From contig JAKZHN010000061.1 in assembly GCA_037179335.1 (NCBI GenBank), positions 21,001-85,000 of the forward strand: a stretch of DNA of 64,000 nt, read 5' to 3'. Every line of letters begins with the position of its first letter. Position 1 is the stretch's first letter. This document shows, piece after piece, positions 21,038 to 31,611 of this stretch. The notes beneath the pieces were generated by a model, which was given only the letters and a program-made list of their open reading frames with translations, had not been told where the DNA came from and did not search any database. The stretch is from Cyclaneusma minus (taxonomy: Eukaryota > Ascomycota > Leotiomycetes > Marthamycetales > Marthamycetaceae). A program made the position numbers and the translations under genes.

Positions 21038-22592
21038 TTTTTATTTTTTTAATGTCCAATTTATCTATATAGTAGATCTGCAAACGCTATCTATCTTTAG
21101 ATTAAGCTATTTACAGCAGGGAAACCTAATTACAAATAAAAAACCCTATATCCGGATAATTCTCGACTAAGCTATCCCTATTAAAAGTCCAACGCTCAAA
21201 AACTAACATTTCACCGGGATTCCACTAGGGGAGTATTCTAATTAATTAAAAACGTCCAACATACTCTACTAGCAGCCCTACATACCTGCGTTAGCTACCC
21301 CCGCAACATAGTCCATTTAATTATACCTGGCGCTATGCTTCTTTCCCATTAATTAATTCCCCTCATTCCTGCATCCTCCCTCCAATTAGGGCTCAAACTC
21401 ACCTTCCAAATCCTAATCTACCCTTTCCCGGTCCTCCCATTCCATTCCTCTGTTCTCCAATCGCCTTGGCCTGCCATACATTTAACCCAATCCGCTTAAA
21501 ATGCCTACCAATCTTTCGTCACTTTGGTCTTAGGCCCGCGAAGCCCTAGGGTAACCAAGCCTTTAATGCTCTTGTCCCCAGTTTTATACTGGACCCATAG
21601 CGTATTTCTGGAAAAGGGCCTATTAATTAAATGGCGTTAATTAAATAAGGGTCTCTTTTATTTTTTATAGCGCATTGGTAATCGAAAAAGCTGCCATTAA
21701 TTGGTGGATTATTTAGTATAGTATAAATATAAACCGGAATAAGGGAAATTCGGCTGCAAAAATAATATATCTTGGCCTTTTAATTTTAAAAAGCCGCTAT
21801 CCGTATAAATGCATAAGTTCCGTTATTATGCCTTAGTATAATATAATAGCTATTAAGGAATAGGTGCAATGGCTACCGTAAAGGTGGTCACGTGGCAATC
21901 CGCTTAGCTAGAACAGAATTAGCGTCTCTTATAACTAAATATTTACAATTTGGAAACGCCCTTAATTTAAAACCTTAAATAATTAATACAATGTTTTATT
22001 CACTTTTATAACCAGCGTTTTATATTAAATTATACCAAATTAAACGCCCTTTTTTTCAATAATAGCAAAATAAAATAAATAAATTATAATATATATATAT
22101 ATATATATATTAATAGACGGAAAATTTCTAAAATATATAATATTATCGTTATTACCACCACGTTATTGCATAATATAATAATTGCCTGCAGCTAGCATAT
22201 ATATAATTGCACAAGCTTTAATAGCTTGGTGGTATAATTAATTAATTTTGTTAATATGCTATTAACGCTGTCGTTATTTTTTACCAATTGCGGTGGCTAT
22301 TAAAAAAATTGTATTGCCGAGTTCCAAATTGCCGATGCCAAAAAAAAATTAAAACATAGCGTGCTTTATCGAAAAGGCGTTGTTATATAAACCAGGAATC
22401 CATCATTCGCAAAAGGGGCCGCATTGCGCCGGCCCCTTACCCTGGTAATCACCCAATTAATCGCCGGGTTTTTGCAGAAAGTCGGGGCCCTCTGCGAAAA
22501 TCGAACCCGCAACCTTGCGTAAGCGTGGAAACCACATTACACAAGATCTGCCAAGCCAGCAGTAACGAAAGTTACCACTGATCCACGAAGGC
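21038..22592 (-). mobile_element. RIP-affected retroelement-like insertion with tRNA-like head and A-rich tail
   Basis: About 1.55 kb, AT-rich in parts, bounded by exact 13-bp direct repeats. Read on the minus strand it begins with a tRNA-like sequence and ends in an A-rich run (plus strand TTTTTATTTTTTT at the left edge). A long, non-fixed target duplication plus an A-rich 3' end is characteristic of LINE-mobilised elements. A tRNA-derived 5' end is characteristic of SINEs, though 1.5 kb is long for one. No open frame survives. Confidence 0.6.
22487..22592 (-). pseudogene. tRNA-like head of the insertion
   Basis: On the minus strand GCCTTCG at the start can pair 6 of 7 bases, including one G-U, with AGAGGGC at the end (22493-22487). 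GATCAGTGGTAAC resembles an A box. GGGTTCGATT with flanking GCG/CGC resembles the T arm, with CC changed to TT as RIP would do. At about 106 nt it is longer than a plain tRNA. Confidence 0.5.
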
Positions 22593-22605
22593 ACTTATTT
22601 CACTT
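22593..22605. repeat. Right 13-bp target-site duplication
   Basis: ACTTATTTCACTT, matching 21025-21037. Confidence 0.75.
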
Positions 22606-23216
22606 ACAGTTGAGTTTTGAGAAATTGATCTAACATCGAGCACCAGACGTGAAGAAGATATCCGCTCAGCTGATTCGAGTGTAGCTGCATTATCAACCTC
22701 CTCTTTTGACTTGGCTTGTTGGCTGAGTGAGAAATTCATTCATGACAAGGAGGTTCGATCCGAGCCGGCGGCCTCACCTACCTGGGATGAGGCTTTTTAG
22801 CAGCTGGCAAGGTGGTGAAGAATTTTGCAACAGTAATTATCATTGGTCAGTGGCTTGGACAAAGAGTAGGCCGAATGCAGTTTTTCTTTGAGCAAACCTA
22901 GGCTAACCCCGTTGTTCAAGCTTCGTGACAAAGGGGCCATGTCCCACAAAGAACCATGCGTTTGTTTACGTTGACACCTTCATTCACACTTTTTGAGATT
23001 GCTGGCAGCTTCTCCTAGACGACAACCGACAAGACGCATACCAGAAATACCGCAGTGCCATCTTTCATAATCGCTGGTTGACGAGCTAGCAATTTAAAAT
23101 CCCGTTATCCCAATATTTCATACTAGGGGAGAAACAGAACATCCAACAAACAGAGTGACGTACAAAAAAAGCAAGATAGTCGTGACCCTCGGGGTCAGCA
23201 AGGGTCAACAACCAAA
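22606..23216. other. Intergenic region upstream of the kinase gene
   Basis: No gene or repeat recognised. Confidence 0.4.
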
Positions 23217-25477
23217 ATGGCGGCCTCACCGCCCGTACGTGATACTCTTCTTCCAGGAACTTCTTGTAGAAGTTTCTCCTCCACACCTATCCCCAAAACT
23301 TTCTCATTGTCTAAAACCACGCAAGACTTCACATTTCCTCAAGCTAACTGATCTCTCGATTTGTAGTTGACCGGTGCAGCGGAACAAAAACGTCGCGCTA
23401 CAGCCTGGCTGAACAGCCACACCTCCTGGGCGAACGGGCTCGGCTACGGCTGGCAGCCACATAAACTGATTGGCACCGGGGGCTATGGCATTGTTGGAAG
23501 CTTCAAATACGACACTGGGAATGGCATTAACGACGAACGCGACAGTAATGGATACTCTTGCATTGTCGTCAAGCAATCGCTCGAGAACGATCGTGGGACC
23601 GGCTGTGAAGCCGAAGGCAATAGACTCAAGCGCTACAATAACAAAGATAGAAGCTGTGAGCATATCGTCAAGATCCTAGCAGGTCATTTCAAAGAAAGGG
23701 GGGTAGATTTGCGGCATCAGGAAGAGAAGATGGTCGAGAGAATCTACTTGGAGTATATGAACGGTGGCGACCTTAAAAAATGTCGCCCACATCTTTCTAA
23801 AAAGTATCTCAGTATCCAGCTTTGAGTATTGACAGATGACTGACTTGGGGGCGCTGCATAGGGACCCTAATGGAGAGCACAGACTAGACGAGGCAAATTT
23901 GTGGTCGCTCTTTTTGTGCCTTACGAAGGCGCTGATGGCTATGCATTACGCGCACGAGGATGACCCAAGTCAGGGAGACGGTCAACCGGAAGTTGGTACG
24001 CTGGGCCTTCTCTAAAAATTCGATGCTTCAAACCTCACTAACCATTGCCATCAAGCTCATTTTGATCTCAAGCTCGCAAACGGTACAAATCCCATCATTC
24101 GGGTTGCATACTACAGTACCAGCAGCTAAAAGAAATTCTTAGTCTTTATACAGGAAGGCGATGATAAGTACCCAGGCGACGAGCACGAGGTTTGGTACAC
24201 AGCCAAGGTAAGCTGTTTAATATACCTTCTGGTATCGACAATTTCATTGACTTAATATGACCTAGTTAGGAGATTTTGGTCTGGCCAAGGAGATACGTAA
24301 GCCTGTGGAAATTTTCGATTTTCGAGAGTTCAGCAATAGAGGTACAAGGGGGTGGATGGCGCCTGTAAGTTGCAAGTCCGCGCTATGGCCCCCTCGTGAC
24401 TCGACGCGGGTGGATCGACTACCTACCTAGGTATCCACACTTGGGCTAGTAGCATCGCGAGTGAGCACTAACAGGATCCAGGAACAAGGTGGGGGAAGTG
24501 AGAATTGGATACATACTTCTGAGGTCGGGAAGTACGATTTCGCGAAGTACGATTTCGGGAGTCCAACTAACGTTTGGTAATTCTAAAGACTCCCTGCAAG
24601 AGAACATCCATTGAAACCAACCAAGCTAACCACAGTCAGGGGTATTGGTGTCATTATGTACATAGTCTGCACGGACATGCCCCGCCCGCCGGGGGAGGAA
24701 ATGTCCTTTCAATTGAATTACATCCCTCGGCTCTCCTTGAGCGAAGGATTTGGTAAGTCGCCTCCCAAGTTTTTCAACATTTTCAAGTCCTCCAACCCTT
24801 CCACATTCCTCGAGTTCTACCAGACCCATTCTTTGTGCTCCTTACCAACGTCAAAGTTCACATATTGTGGCCAAAGACGAAACTCACACATGAACTAATC
24901 TCATACACACTGTCTAGGGCGCGAGCTCTTCAAGAACAAACAGGCCAAAACCCTCTCCAGAACCATTCGCACACTGATACTCGAATGTCTACTCGTCGAG
25001 CCCACCTTGCGGCCTACCGTTGTCTCGTTGCGCAACCGCGTCCAGCGCGGTTACAACGCCGTGCTACATGAACTCGATATAGCACGCGAGGCTGGAATCG
25101 TAGAGTTTTTCCCCAACGCGGACCAGACCTTCAGTGGACGGGGACTGGCCGAGCCAGCTGCTCATGTTTTCGCCGACGATCCCTATCTGATGCAGGTGTT
25201 TCAAGAGGGGGAATTTCAGCCCGCAGACATAACACATTCTTTACGGCCTTTGAGCTCCTCTGAGTCGAGTGCGAGTATAAATGAGAAGAAGAGGAAGAGG
25301 AGTGACAGTCCAGAGGATTACAAGTCTGAGGAGCCGGAGAGGAAGAAGAAGAGGGAGGAGACGGTGGGGAAGAGTAAACAGAAATCGGGGAAGACCACAC
25401 AGAAATCGACGAAGAGTCCAAAGCAGGTGAAGAGGCGAATTGGTGGCCCTGCTGCCTTTTTTGGACATTATTCATGA
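23217..25477 (+). CDS. Serine/threonine protein kinase, nine exons
   Basis: Exons 23217-23234, 23367-23803, 23862-23995, 24056-24082, 24143-24207, 24266-24364, 24482-24576, 24640-24752 and 24918-25477 join in frame to 515 residues. Exon 4 is only 27 nt. The kinase hallmarks are in order: glycine loop GTGGYGIVG, VVKQS lysine, YMNGGDL hinge, LTKALMAMHYAHE helix, catalytic loop HFDLKLAN split by an intron, DFG in LGDFGLAKE, GTRGWMAPE activation segment, NVWGIGVIMY helix F, and LRPTV near the domain end. Several introns show CTAAC or CTGAC branch points. The C-terminal tail of about 80 residues is Lys/Ser-rich with nuclear-localisation-like clusters (KKRKRSD). The substrate is unknown. HFDL instead of HRDL occurs in several fungal kinase groups. 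The first exon is the least certain. Confidence 0.82.
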
Positions 25478-25502
25478 GTCTCCCATTAACAAACGAAGTC
25501 AA

Positions 25503-25562
25503 CCACATTCAAGGAAGGCAGGATTGGGTAATTTGTGCGCTTGCTGCCTTCCTTGAATGTGG
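25503..25562. repeat. 19-bp perfect inverted repeat plus third copy
   Basis: CCACATTCAAGGAAGGCAG (25503-25521) and its complement (25544-25562) could form a hairpin with a 22-nt loop. A third, imperfect copy with its own GATTGGGTAATTTG complement follows at about 25598-25645. This may be the end of a small inverted-repeat element. Confidence 0.6.
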
Positions 25563-26093
25563 ATCATAAGTCCCCCATGATTAAGAGAAATCAACCACAT
25601 CCAAGAAAGGCAGCAGGCGAGCAAATTACCCAATCCCGATACGGGGAGGTGGTGACAATAAATACTGATACAGGGCTCTTTTGGGTCTTGTAATTGGAAC
25701 GAGTATAGTTGAAATCCCTTTCCCTTGTTGGGGGGTTTAGCGAGGTCGCTCGCGTAGGCGGCAACATCCAGCTTCTTCGGTAATTTTCTTCCTAAGGAGA
25801 GTCGGACAACCTGATACAAGGCACAGCCCAATCCTGCCGAACAAATACCCCGGGACCAATCAATATCATGTATTTCTCGATTAACTCTTGCATGTAGAGT
25901 AACTCCTGCAGGTGTTAAAGCAACCTCCCCTGAAGTTTGCCTCGCTATCCGTCCGCTTGCACCCATTGATCATCTTTTCTACGCGAAGAAGCAGCTCGCC
26001 GACGAGCGGACATGAAAAAGGCGGACAGAACCTGTAGTCCAACGTGAGGTTCGCATCGTCGCTCGCAGGCGGCAGGCCTCTCTGTCTCTGTCT
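25563..26093. other. Region with one unrecognised minus-strand open frame
   Basis: A 155-codon frame on the minus strand (25966-25499) runs into the inverted repeat and has no recognisable domain. Probably not a gene. Confidence 0.3.
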
Positions 26094-27011
26094 TTACTCA
26101 TCATCGAAATTACCAAAGATCTCATGAATTCTCTCGTTGTAGGGTGAACCCTCGGGACAGTATCGAAACCTCAACAGCGTGTCTATTTCTTCTGTCGGCT
26201 GAATATGTCGCCAGCATGATGAATGTTGGCTTGCCCAAGCCTCTAGCTGGTTGAAATCACGGCAGAGTCGAGGCTGCCCAAAGCCCGAATTTCCTGCATG
26301 CTCGAAGGAGGTGTAACGTGGTGTATCATCAGCGAAGCAGATGGTGTCTTGCAAAAGGCTTTCTAGACAGTGGGTTGCGTGGAAGAAGGGCCAAGACAAG
26401 GGTTTGTCGTCTCTGAGCTCGAGTAGTGTTGAACGAAGAATTCTCTGGACTTTTGTTACTCCCTGCTCGTGATTGGCAATGTTAAGGGCAGTCGATACTT
26501 ACGAGGCAGTGGATGCTGTGATAGGCACTGATGAAATAAATGCCTTTGTTGTTGTCCCAAGGAAATGGCTGTGCTTCCGGTAGTCCCTTTGACTTTGCGT
26601 ACTCGTTACTGAGAGCAACTGAGCCCACGTCGTACCTCAGCGCATTCCAGCTCTGCTCCGCGACGATCTCGTCTGGATCATCGTATCTTCCTTGATATTC
26701 GAATTCTCTCAAAGTGTTCCAGGTCAAACCGGCTAGGGCGCACCCATCAGTATGCAATAGAATATTTAGCTATTCCACTACGTACCAAATTTTGTTGGAG
26801 ACTGAATGTCGTGCTCAAAATGTCTAGAACTAAGGGATGACAAGCTGAATAGTACATTGCATAGCACTGAGCAAATGAGAACTCCGAGCAAGATTCTGGT
26901 CTGAGTGACAGAATACCTGCGCCGTCTTGGTATATCATGCTCCAGCTCCTCGTCTCCGTCGCCTTGGTTATCAGCAGAATCTACCCGTTGATACTTTGGT
27001 TCCGACTTCAT
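26094..27011 (-). CDS. UstYa-like (DUF3328) family protein
   Basis: Three exons (27011-26786, 26732-26503, 26462-26094) join in frame to 274 residues. The N-terminus is basic and followed by one membrane helix (about residues 40-60, ILLGVLICSVLCNVLF), giving a type II topology. The two family motifs are present: YHSIHCL (HxxHC) at the end of exon 2 and HATHCLESLLQD followed by CFADDTP in exon 3. UstYa-type proteins carry out oxidative steps such as cyclisation or chlorination in fungal RiPP (ustiloxin-like) and other pathways. No precursor with KR-bounded repeats is visible nearby, although a very small secreted peptide gene lies 750 bp upstream on the same strand. Pathway membership is unproven. 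Confidence 0.8.
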
Positions 27012-27759
27012 TTCGAAGGACTTGCAGATAGCAATGATTGGAGCATATAGATCGGATCGTTTCTTGACTCCAGTAGTCAGTTGGAGATTTCAGCTCGAGT
27101 TCGAAAGAACAGGATCAATGACACAGGCGACACAAGCTTGGCTGTGAGATTCCAAGGGTCAAGGCTGACTAGAGCAATGGGTAGCAGTTTTGCGTGTACG
27201 AGGCTTCAGCTCGTGTTCTGCGTATCCTCCACAAGAATCTGCAACATCGTCCACTAAAAAAGGTCTAATCTTAACTTATACACAAATACGCCACTTATCG
27301 CACCTGAATCCTACATGAATGACGATGGCGAGATGTGGTCACTACTATTCAGCCTTCTTGACACGCTCACATGCCTGATCCAATAGTCGAGTCTTTGTGC
27401 TTCTACCACCCCAATCATAGCATCATGTTACTCAAGCCTCACTTATCTTCACATTTGAAGCTTTTGAAAGACCCCAAATCTGTTCGGTTGTCTCAAATTA
27501 AATCCATCTCTCCCTCTGTCAGATTTCCGAGACGCTGCCGCCTTGTAAAAGCATCACCAAGTCCAGACAACACCAGATCCTAGCAGCATCGATGACATAC
27601 TACTCAAAATGAGGCCCACCAAGCTCCTAACCTCCGGAAGGAAATTCAGAAATAAACATCACTGTCCGCATTGCAGCTGACCCAAGGTTGTGGAGGAAAC
27701 GAGCGGCCTAGACACGATGCAGAGCCTCTTGCAAATATGGAGATGCGCAGAATGTTCTC
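27012..27759. other. Intergenic region
   Basis: Nothing recognised. It includes the presumed promoter of the UstYa-like gene. Confidence 0.4.
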
Positions 27760-28003
27760 CTACACCGCAATTGGTCCCGATTTCGTGCCGTGCATGACCA
27801 TTGGAGCCGGTGACTCTGGGATCTCGACAGGTGTAGGGACTAAGGTAATGATGACAAAGGATACGGGTTAGCCTTTTGATTGTGTATGGGATTGGGACAG
27901 AAGAATCTTGGGACGAGACGAAGAAATCCAGTCATGTACCAGGTATAGCAGCCGCAAAAGCCAGAGACAGGAGAAAGAACATGCTTGGGATGATGAACTT
28001 CAT
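27760..28003 (-). CDS. Tiny secreted peptide, two exons
   Basis: Exon 1 28003-27940 and exon 2 27839-27760 flank a 100-nt intron with donor GTACAT, branch GGCTAAC and acceptor TAG. They encode only 47 residues. Residues 1-19 form a classic signal peptide (MKFIIPSMFFLLSLAFAAA). The mature part is about 28 residues, rich in proline, and ends KSGPIAV. It has no cysteines and no internal repeats. It could be a small effector or a pheromone- or RiPP-type precursor, but no family is recognised. Confidence 0.5.
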
Positions 28004-28277
28004 GGTGCTGGAGAGAGAATTGGTTTCTTGGATATCAATGGTGGAGATGTCTCGAGTGGTGGCTTCAGCTGATTCTGGGGCTGGGTTTGTTTTGGAACTA
28101 GGGAAAAGCCAGGCACGCCACTGGCTTGTTATATGCCAGTGAATGAGGCTCGGCACTGGTCACCTGGTCGAATAAGTTGGAGGAATGATAGGCAAAAGCC
28201 GCGCGAATCCGTATTCCCTTCATGGTGATGATACTGCTGTTCTATCTGAACCCTCGTCCCGTCCAACCTTGTGCCTA

Positions 28278-28943
28278 TCACTTTCCCTCATCAATGACCT
28301 CGTGAATCATGTACGATGGATGCTTCGGCAGCTCCGTCATCCCCTGATTGGACATCTTCCTCGTCCAGTCAAGTCCATAGTTCCACCACAGCTGTCTTTC
28401 CGGCGTAAACGACGGTGTATCCAGGTCTTGGCGGTCCAACGTTCCAAGCACAATATCAAGCATGTCTGGCCATTCACTCGGCATTGGAGACACGCGGTAT
28501 GCCAAGTTGGTACCACATCGTCCACAGAAGGAGCGAAGACGACCTTCGGAGGATTTGTAGAATGTCAAGAAGGAGTCGCTGCTCAAAGGGCCGGGCTTGA
28601 AGAGATCTTTGGCGTCCAGCCATTCGTTTCTCTTCTCGGTGATTGCCTCACCCACCTTGGAGCGATCGAGTGACGTTGCTTCAGAACGGAGGACGACGGA
28701 GGCTGTCACCATGTCGATCGGAGTACAGATCCATGAAGGAAGAACAGAGCCAGTCGCGCGGCGACAATCATTGCAATGGTCGGTACAGACGAAAGGTAGG
28801 GAGACTTGATTGGAGGAGGTCGAAAAAGGATGAAGAGGGCGCTTCTCGAGCTCAGGGATTGAGATCTTGAACCGGATCGCTCCGCAATTGCAGCCACCAT
28901 TAGCGACGAGGGGAGAAGACGGAAGAGGCATTTTGTAGCGCAA
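28278..28943 (-). CDS. CENP-V/GFA domain protein (glutathione-dependent formaldehyde-activating-like)
   Basis: Single exon, 221 residues; a start four codons later (MPLPSS) is possible. Zinc-binding cysteine sets typical of the GFA/CENP-V fold are visible: GGCNCGAI near residue 17, TDHCNDCRRATGS near residue 54 and FCGRCGTNLAYR near residue 138. Many fungal members have unknown substrates despite the family name. A cytosolic role is likely, as there is no signal or membrane segment. Confidence 0.83.
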   Translation of the reverse strand: MRYKMPLPSSPLVANGGCNCGAIRFKISIPELEKRPLHPFSTSSNQVSLPFVCTDHCNDCRRATGSVLPSWICTPIDMVTASVVLRSEATSLDRSKVGEAITEKRNEWLDAKDLFKPGPLSSDSFLTFYKSSEGRLRSFCGRCGTNLAYRVSPMPSEWPDMLDIVLGTLDRQDLDTPSFTPERQLWWNYGLDWTRKMSNQGMTELPKHPSYMIHEVIDEGK

Positions 28944-29938
28944 GATGTGATGTCGGTGTCAGGGATGAACGAACGCTCAATCCGAAGTATTTATTGATGC
29001 ACTTTGAGCACGGAAGGTGACTATCGAGCTTGCGACTTTGTCACCTTCCAGTTTCGCCCCCACTCATGCCGCAGCAACGAACCAACACCAACACCACCCC
29101 ACATCAGCGGGGATGACCGATTAATGTTGCAGTGTTTCCGATATAGCCAAGGAATAGCTGTGGGTTCATGATCGGAGTTTCACCAACAACGCCATCCAGA
29201 AGACTTTGCAGTTCGCTGGAAGTAATATCTGCACGGTGTCAATTGCGTTTACACCCGACTTATGCTGTGTGACAGCAGTGTAGTGGTTGGCGCCTTCAGG
29301 TACCACTTACCCCTTTCCGTTCCGGTACCCTTGATTACACGATCATCAGTTGCGATACCACATCATGCGGCTGGAGGTGACTCGGACTATGCCAGAAGTT
29401 TTCGAGCCACAACAACACTAGCACTGACGGATACGCCTTCAACCGACGCCCCAGACTGCTTATCATATTATGTAGGACTATTTTTATTGGGGGCTAGAGT
29501 CTCGACCGCGAATTGGAGTCAGAAATCGGGAATGGGGGCTTTTGACCCAATGAGTTTCCCGGACCCCAAGTCTACTTCCGTTACCCAAGCTTACTTGCTG
29601 CCGGTTCACCAGATTCTCTATTTTGATCCTTCAGACCGATCTGCCGCTCCGCCCAGTGTTCAAGGCTTCTTTTTCGGCATTTTCTCGAGAATGGACTGGA
29701 ATCATCCAGCTTGCGTTTCCCTGTCATCATGTTTGGTTCTGTCTTGTTATCAATAAAGATGCGGAAATTCTCCTCTGAGGCTTGTCATGCGCGTCAGTGA
29801 CTAGAATTCTCTTTAGCCTCTGCGGCTGTCCTCTACCGAATGACGACGACAAGCTATACCAGTGGCAGTACAATTTGATGGCATAGCCTTGGAAAACCGA
29901 CCATACAAGCCTCAAGTAAACTGCGCAGTCTCGCCAGA
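28944..29938. other. Intergenic region
   Basis: A 164-codon plus-strand frame (29262-29756) has no recognisable features and is probably chance. Confidence 0.4.
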
Positions 29939-31349
29939 ATGTCTTATCATTTCACATTTCCATATGTCGACAGCGGCGAGTGCATGGCCATCGGAATCGC
30001 ACTGCCAGCCGTTTGCACCATCATAGTTGGTGTGAGATTCTGGATTCGAAAGACCCAGAAGACTGGGTTTGGTGCCGATGACTGGCTCACATTTGCTAGC
30101 CTGGTATACTACACTCCACTATGATAGGGAACTTTGAAGCTGATTTGAATGGCGGAAGATTTGGATCATGGGAATGGGCATCTGCTTCATCTATGGCGCA
30201 GCAAAGCATGTCATGGGTTGGCCGGGAACCCCTACTCCTCCCGACCTTACTGCAGACGAGGTTGAACATTACATCAGCCCGTCGTATGAGCTTCTTGAAA
30301 AGGTAAGCCTCCAATCCCATTCCGCTCAAATTTCTTTGTCCAGCAGCCTGACGTGTTAGATTGAATACCCTTTCCAGATATTCCTGATGCTCGCATATGG
30401 CTGCATCAAGATGAGCGTTGTCGCTTTCTATCGAAGACTCTTTGTGGTCCAAACAAACTCGCTCTTCAAAAAGACAGCTTTCAAAAGATCAAGCTTCGAC
30501 GTCGTCACGCTATTTACCCAAGTCATCATATTTCTCTGGACTTTGACCTACCTTCTCGTGATCATATTCCCCTGTGGCAAGAATATCTGGGCAAATTGGG
30601 GCTCCACGGCAGACCAACTGAGGCTTTGTCCCATCATCTTCACGGAGGAATATGGGCTGGTAATCTCGGACTTGATTCTTGATCTGCATATCTTTGCACT
30701 GCCACTTCCCATGGTAAGTATCTCAGGGACATTTTATGTCGTTCGAAAGTCGTTGACAGCTTTGTAGATATGGGGACTGTCTCTCACCACCAGTAAAAAG
30801 ATTGCCGTCAGCGGTATATTGCTTTTGGCCGCCTCGTAAGTATTTATCTATAGAACGAGTGAGCAAGGATCTGCCGCTGACGAGTATTCAGCGCTGTTGG
30901 TGCATCAATCGCAAGACTAGTGCTATACGTGGAAGTCTTGAATGCAGATCCATCAACTTTCTCAGACACTGACGAGAACTGTAAGCAAACACTCCGTATC
31001 TAGGTCAAACAGGAAGAAAACCTAACTTAGCATTCCAGTAATCCTAGCTCTCAGTCTCTGGTGGAGTCTCCTAGAATGTGGTCTTGCACTCATCGCCGCT
31101 TGCCTGCCGACATTCAGCTTTCTCCTCCGCCGCTTCAGTCTCCGCGGAGTTCTCGTCAGTGTGCGAAGCATGTTCTCTCTGAGCTCTGGGGTTTCTGGAT
31201 CGAAGATGAGTGGCGCTCATGCCACTCAGCCGACGTCGAGAGGATGGAGTGATATCAAGTCAGTTCATTCGGGTGATTCGCAAAGAGCTATGTTCCGGAA
31301 TAGCTCCATCGACTTTGATATAGAGTCTCACGCGATGGATGCAATCTGA
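29939..31349 (+). CDS. Seven-helix rhodopsin-domain membrane protein (PTH11-like family)
   Basis: Six exons (29939-30103, 30159-30302, 30360-30713, 30768-30835, 30892-30980, 31039-31349) join in frame to 376 residues. All introns are 53-58 nt. The layout is that of the large fungal rhodopsin-domain family: a first helix (IGIALPAVCTIIVGVRFWI), the GADDW motif, then about six further hydrophobic segments including FLMLAYGCIKMSVVAFYRR and LALSLWWSLLECGLALIAA. The cytoplasmic tail is Ser-rich. Such proteins sit in the plasma membrane and some act as surface-sensing receptors. Ligand and role are unknown here. There is no CFEM domain at the N-terminus. Confidence 0.78.
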
Positions 31350-31611
31350 GGATGTCGGTGGAAGAGTAGATCAGGGATATTTCGAAGTATCAAAATTGGT
31401 TGCCTGCTTTTCCAGAATGCAAACTTGGGTTGTCGAACATCAAAACTGCGATACAGCCCCCTCGTAATCTAGAGCCACCCAAGGCTCAAGCTCTGCAGAA
31501 TCCATACTCAATACCGGCTCCGCTGCCACTAATATCGAATCTGGTCATCCTGACCTGCAACTGCCAATAGCAGTCAAGTAAATTGCCTTCCGTGACGAAG
31601 ATTTCACCAGC

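Noticed and set aside
23804..23835. A 32-nt intron in the kinase gene
   Set aside because: Too short, and the join gives a stop. The TAG at 23859-23861 gives a 58-nt intron with a CTGAC branch point and an intact frame.
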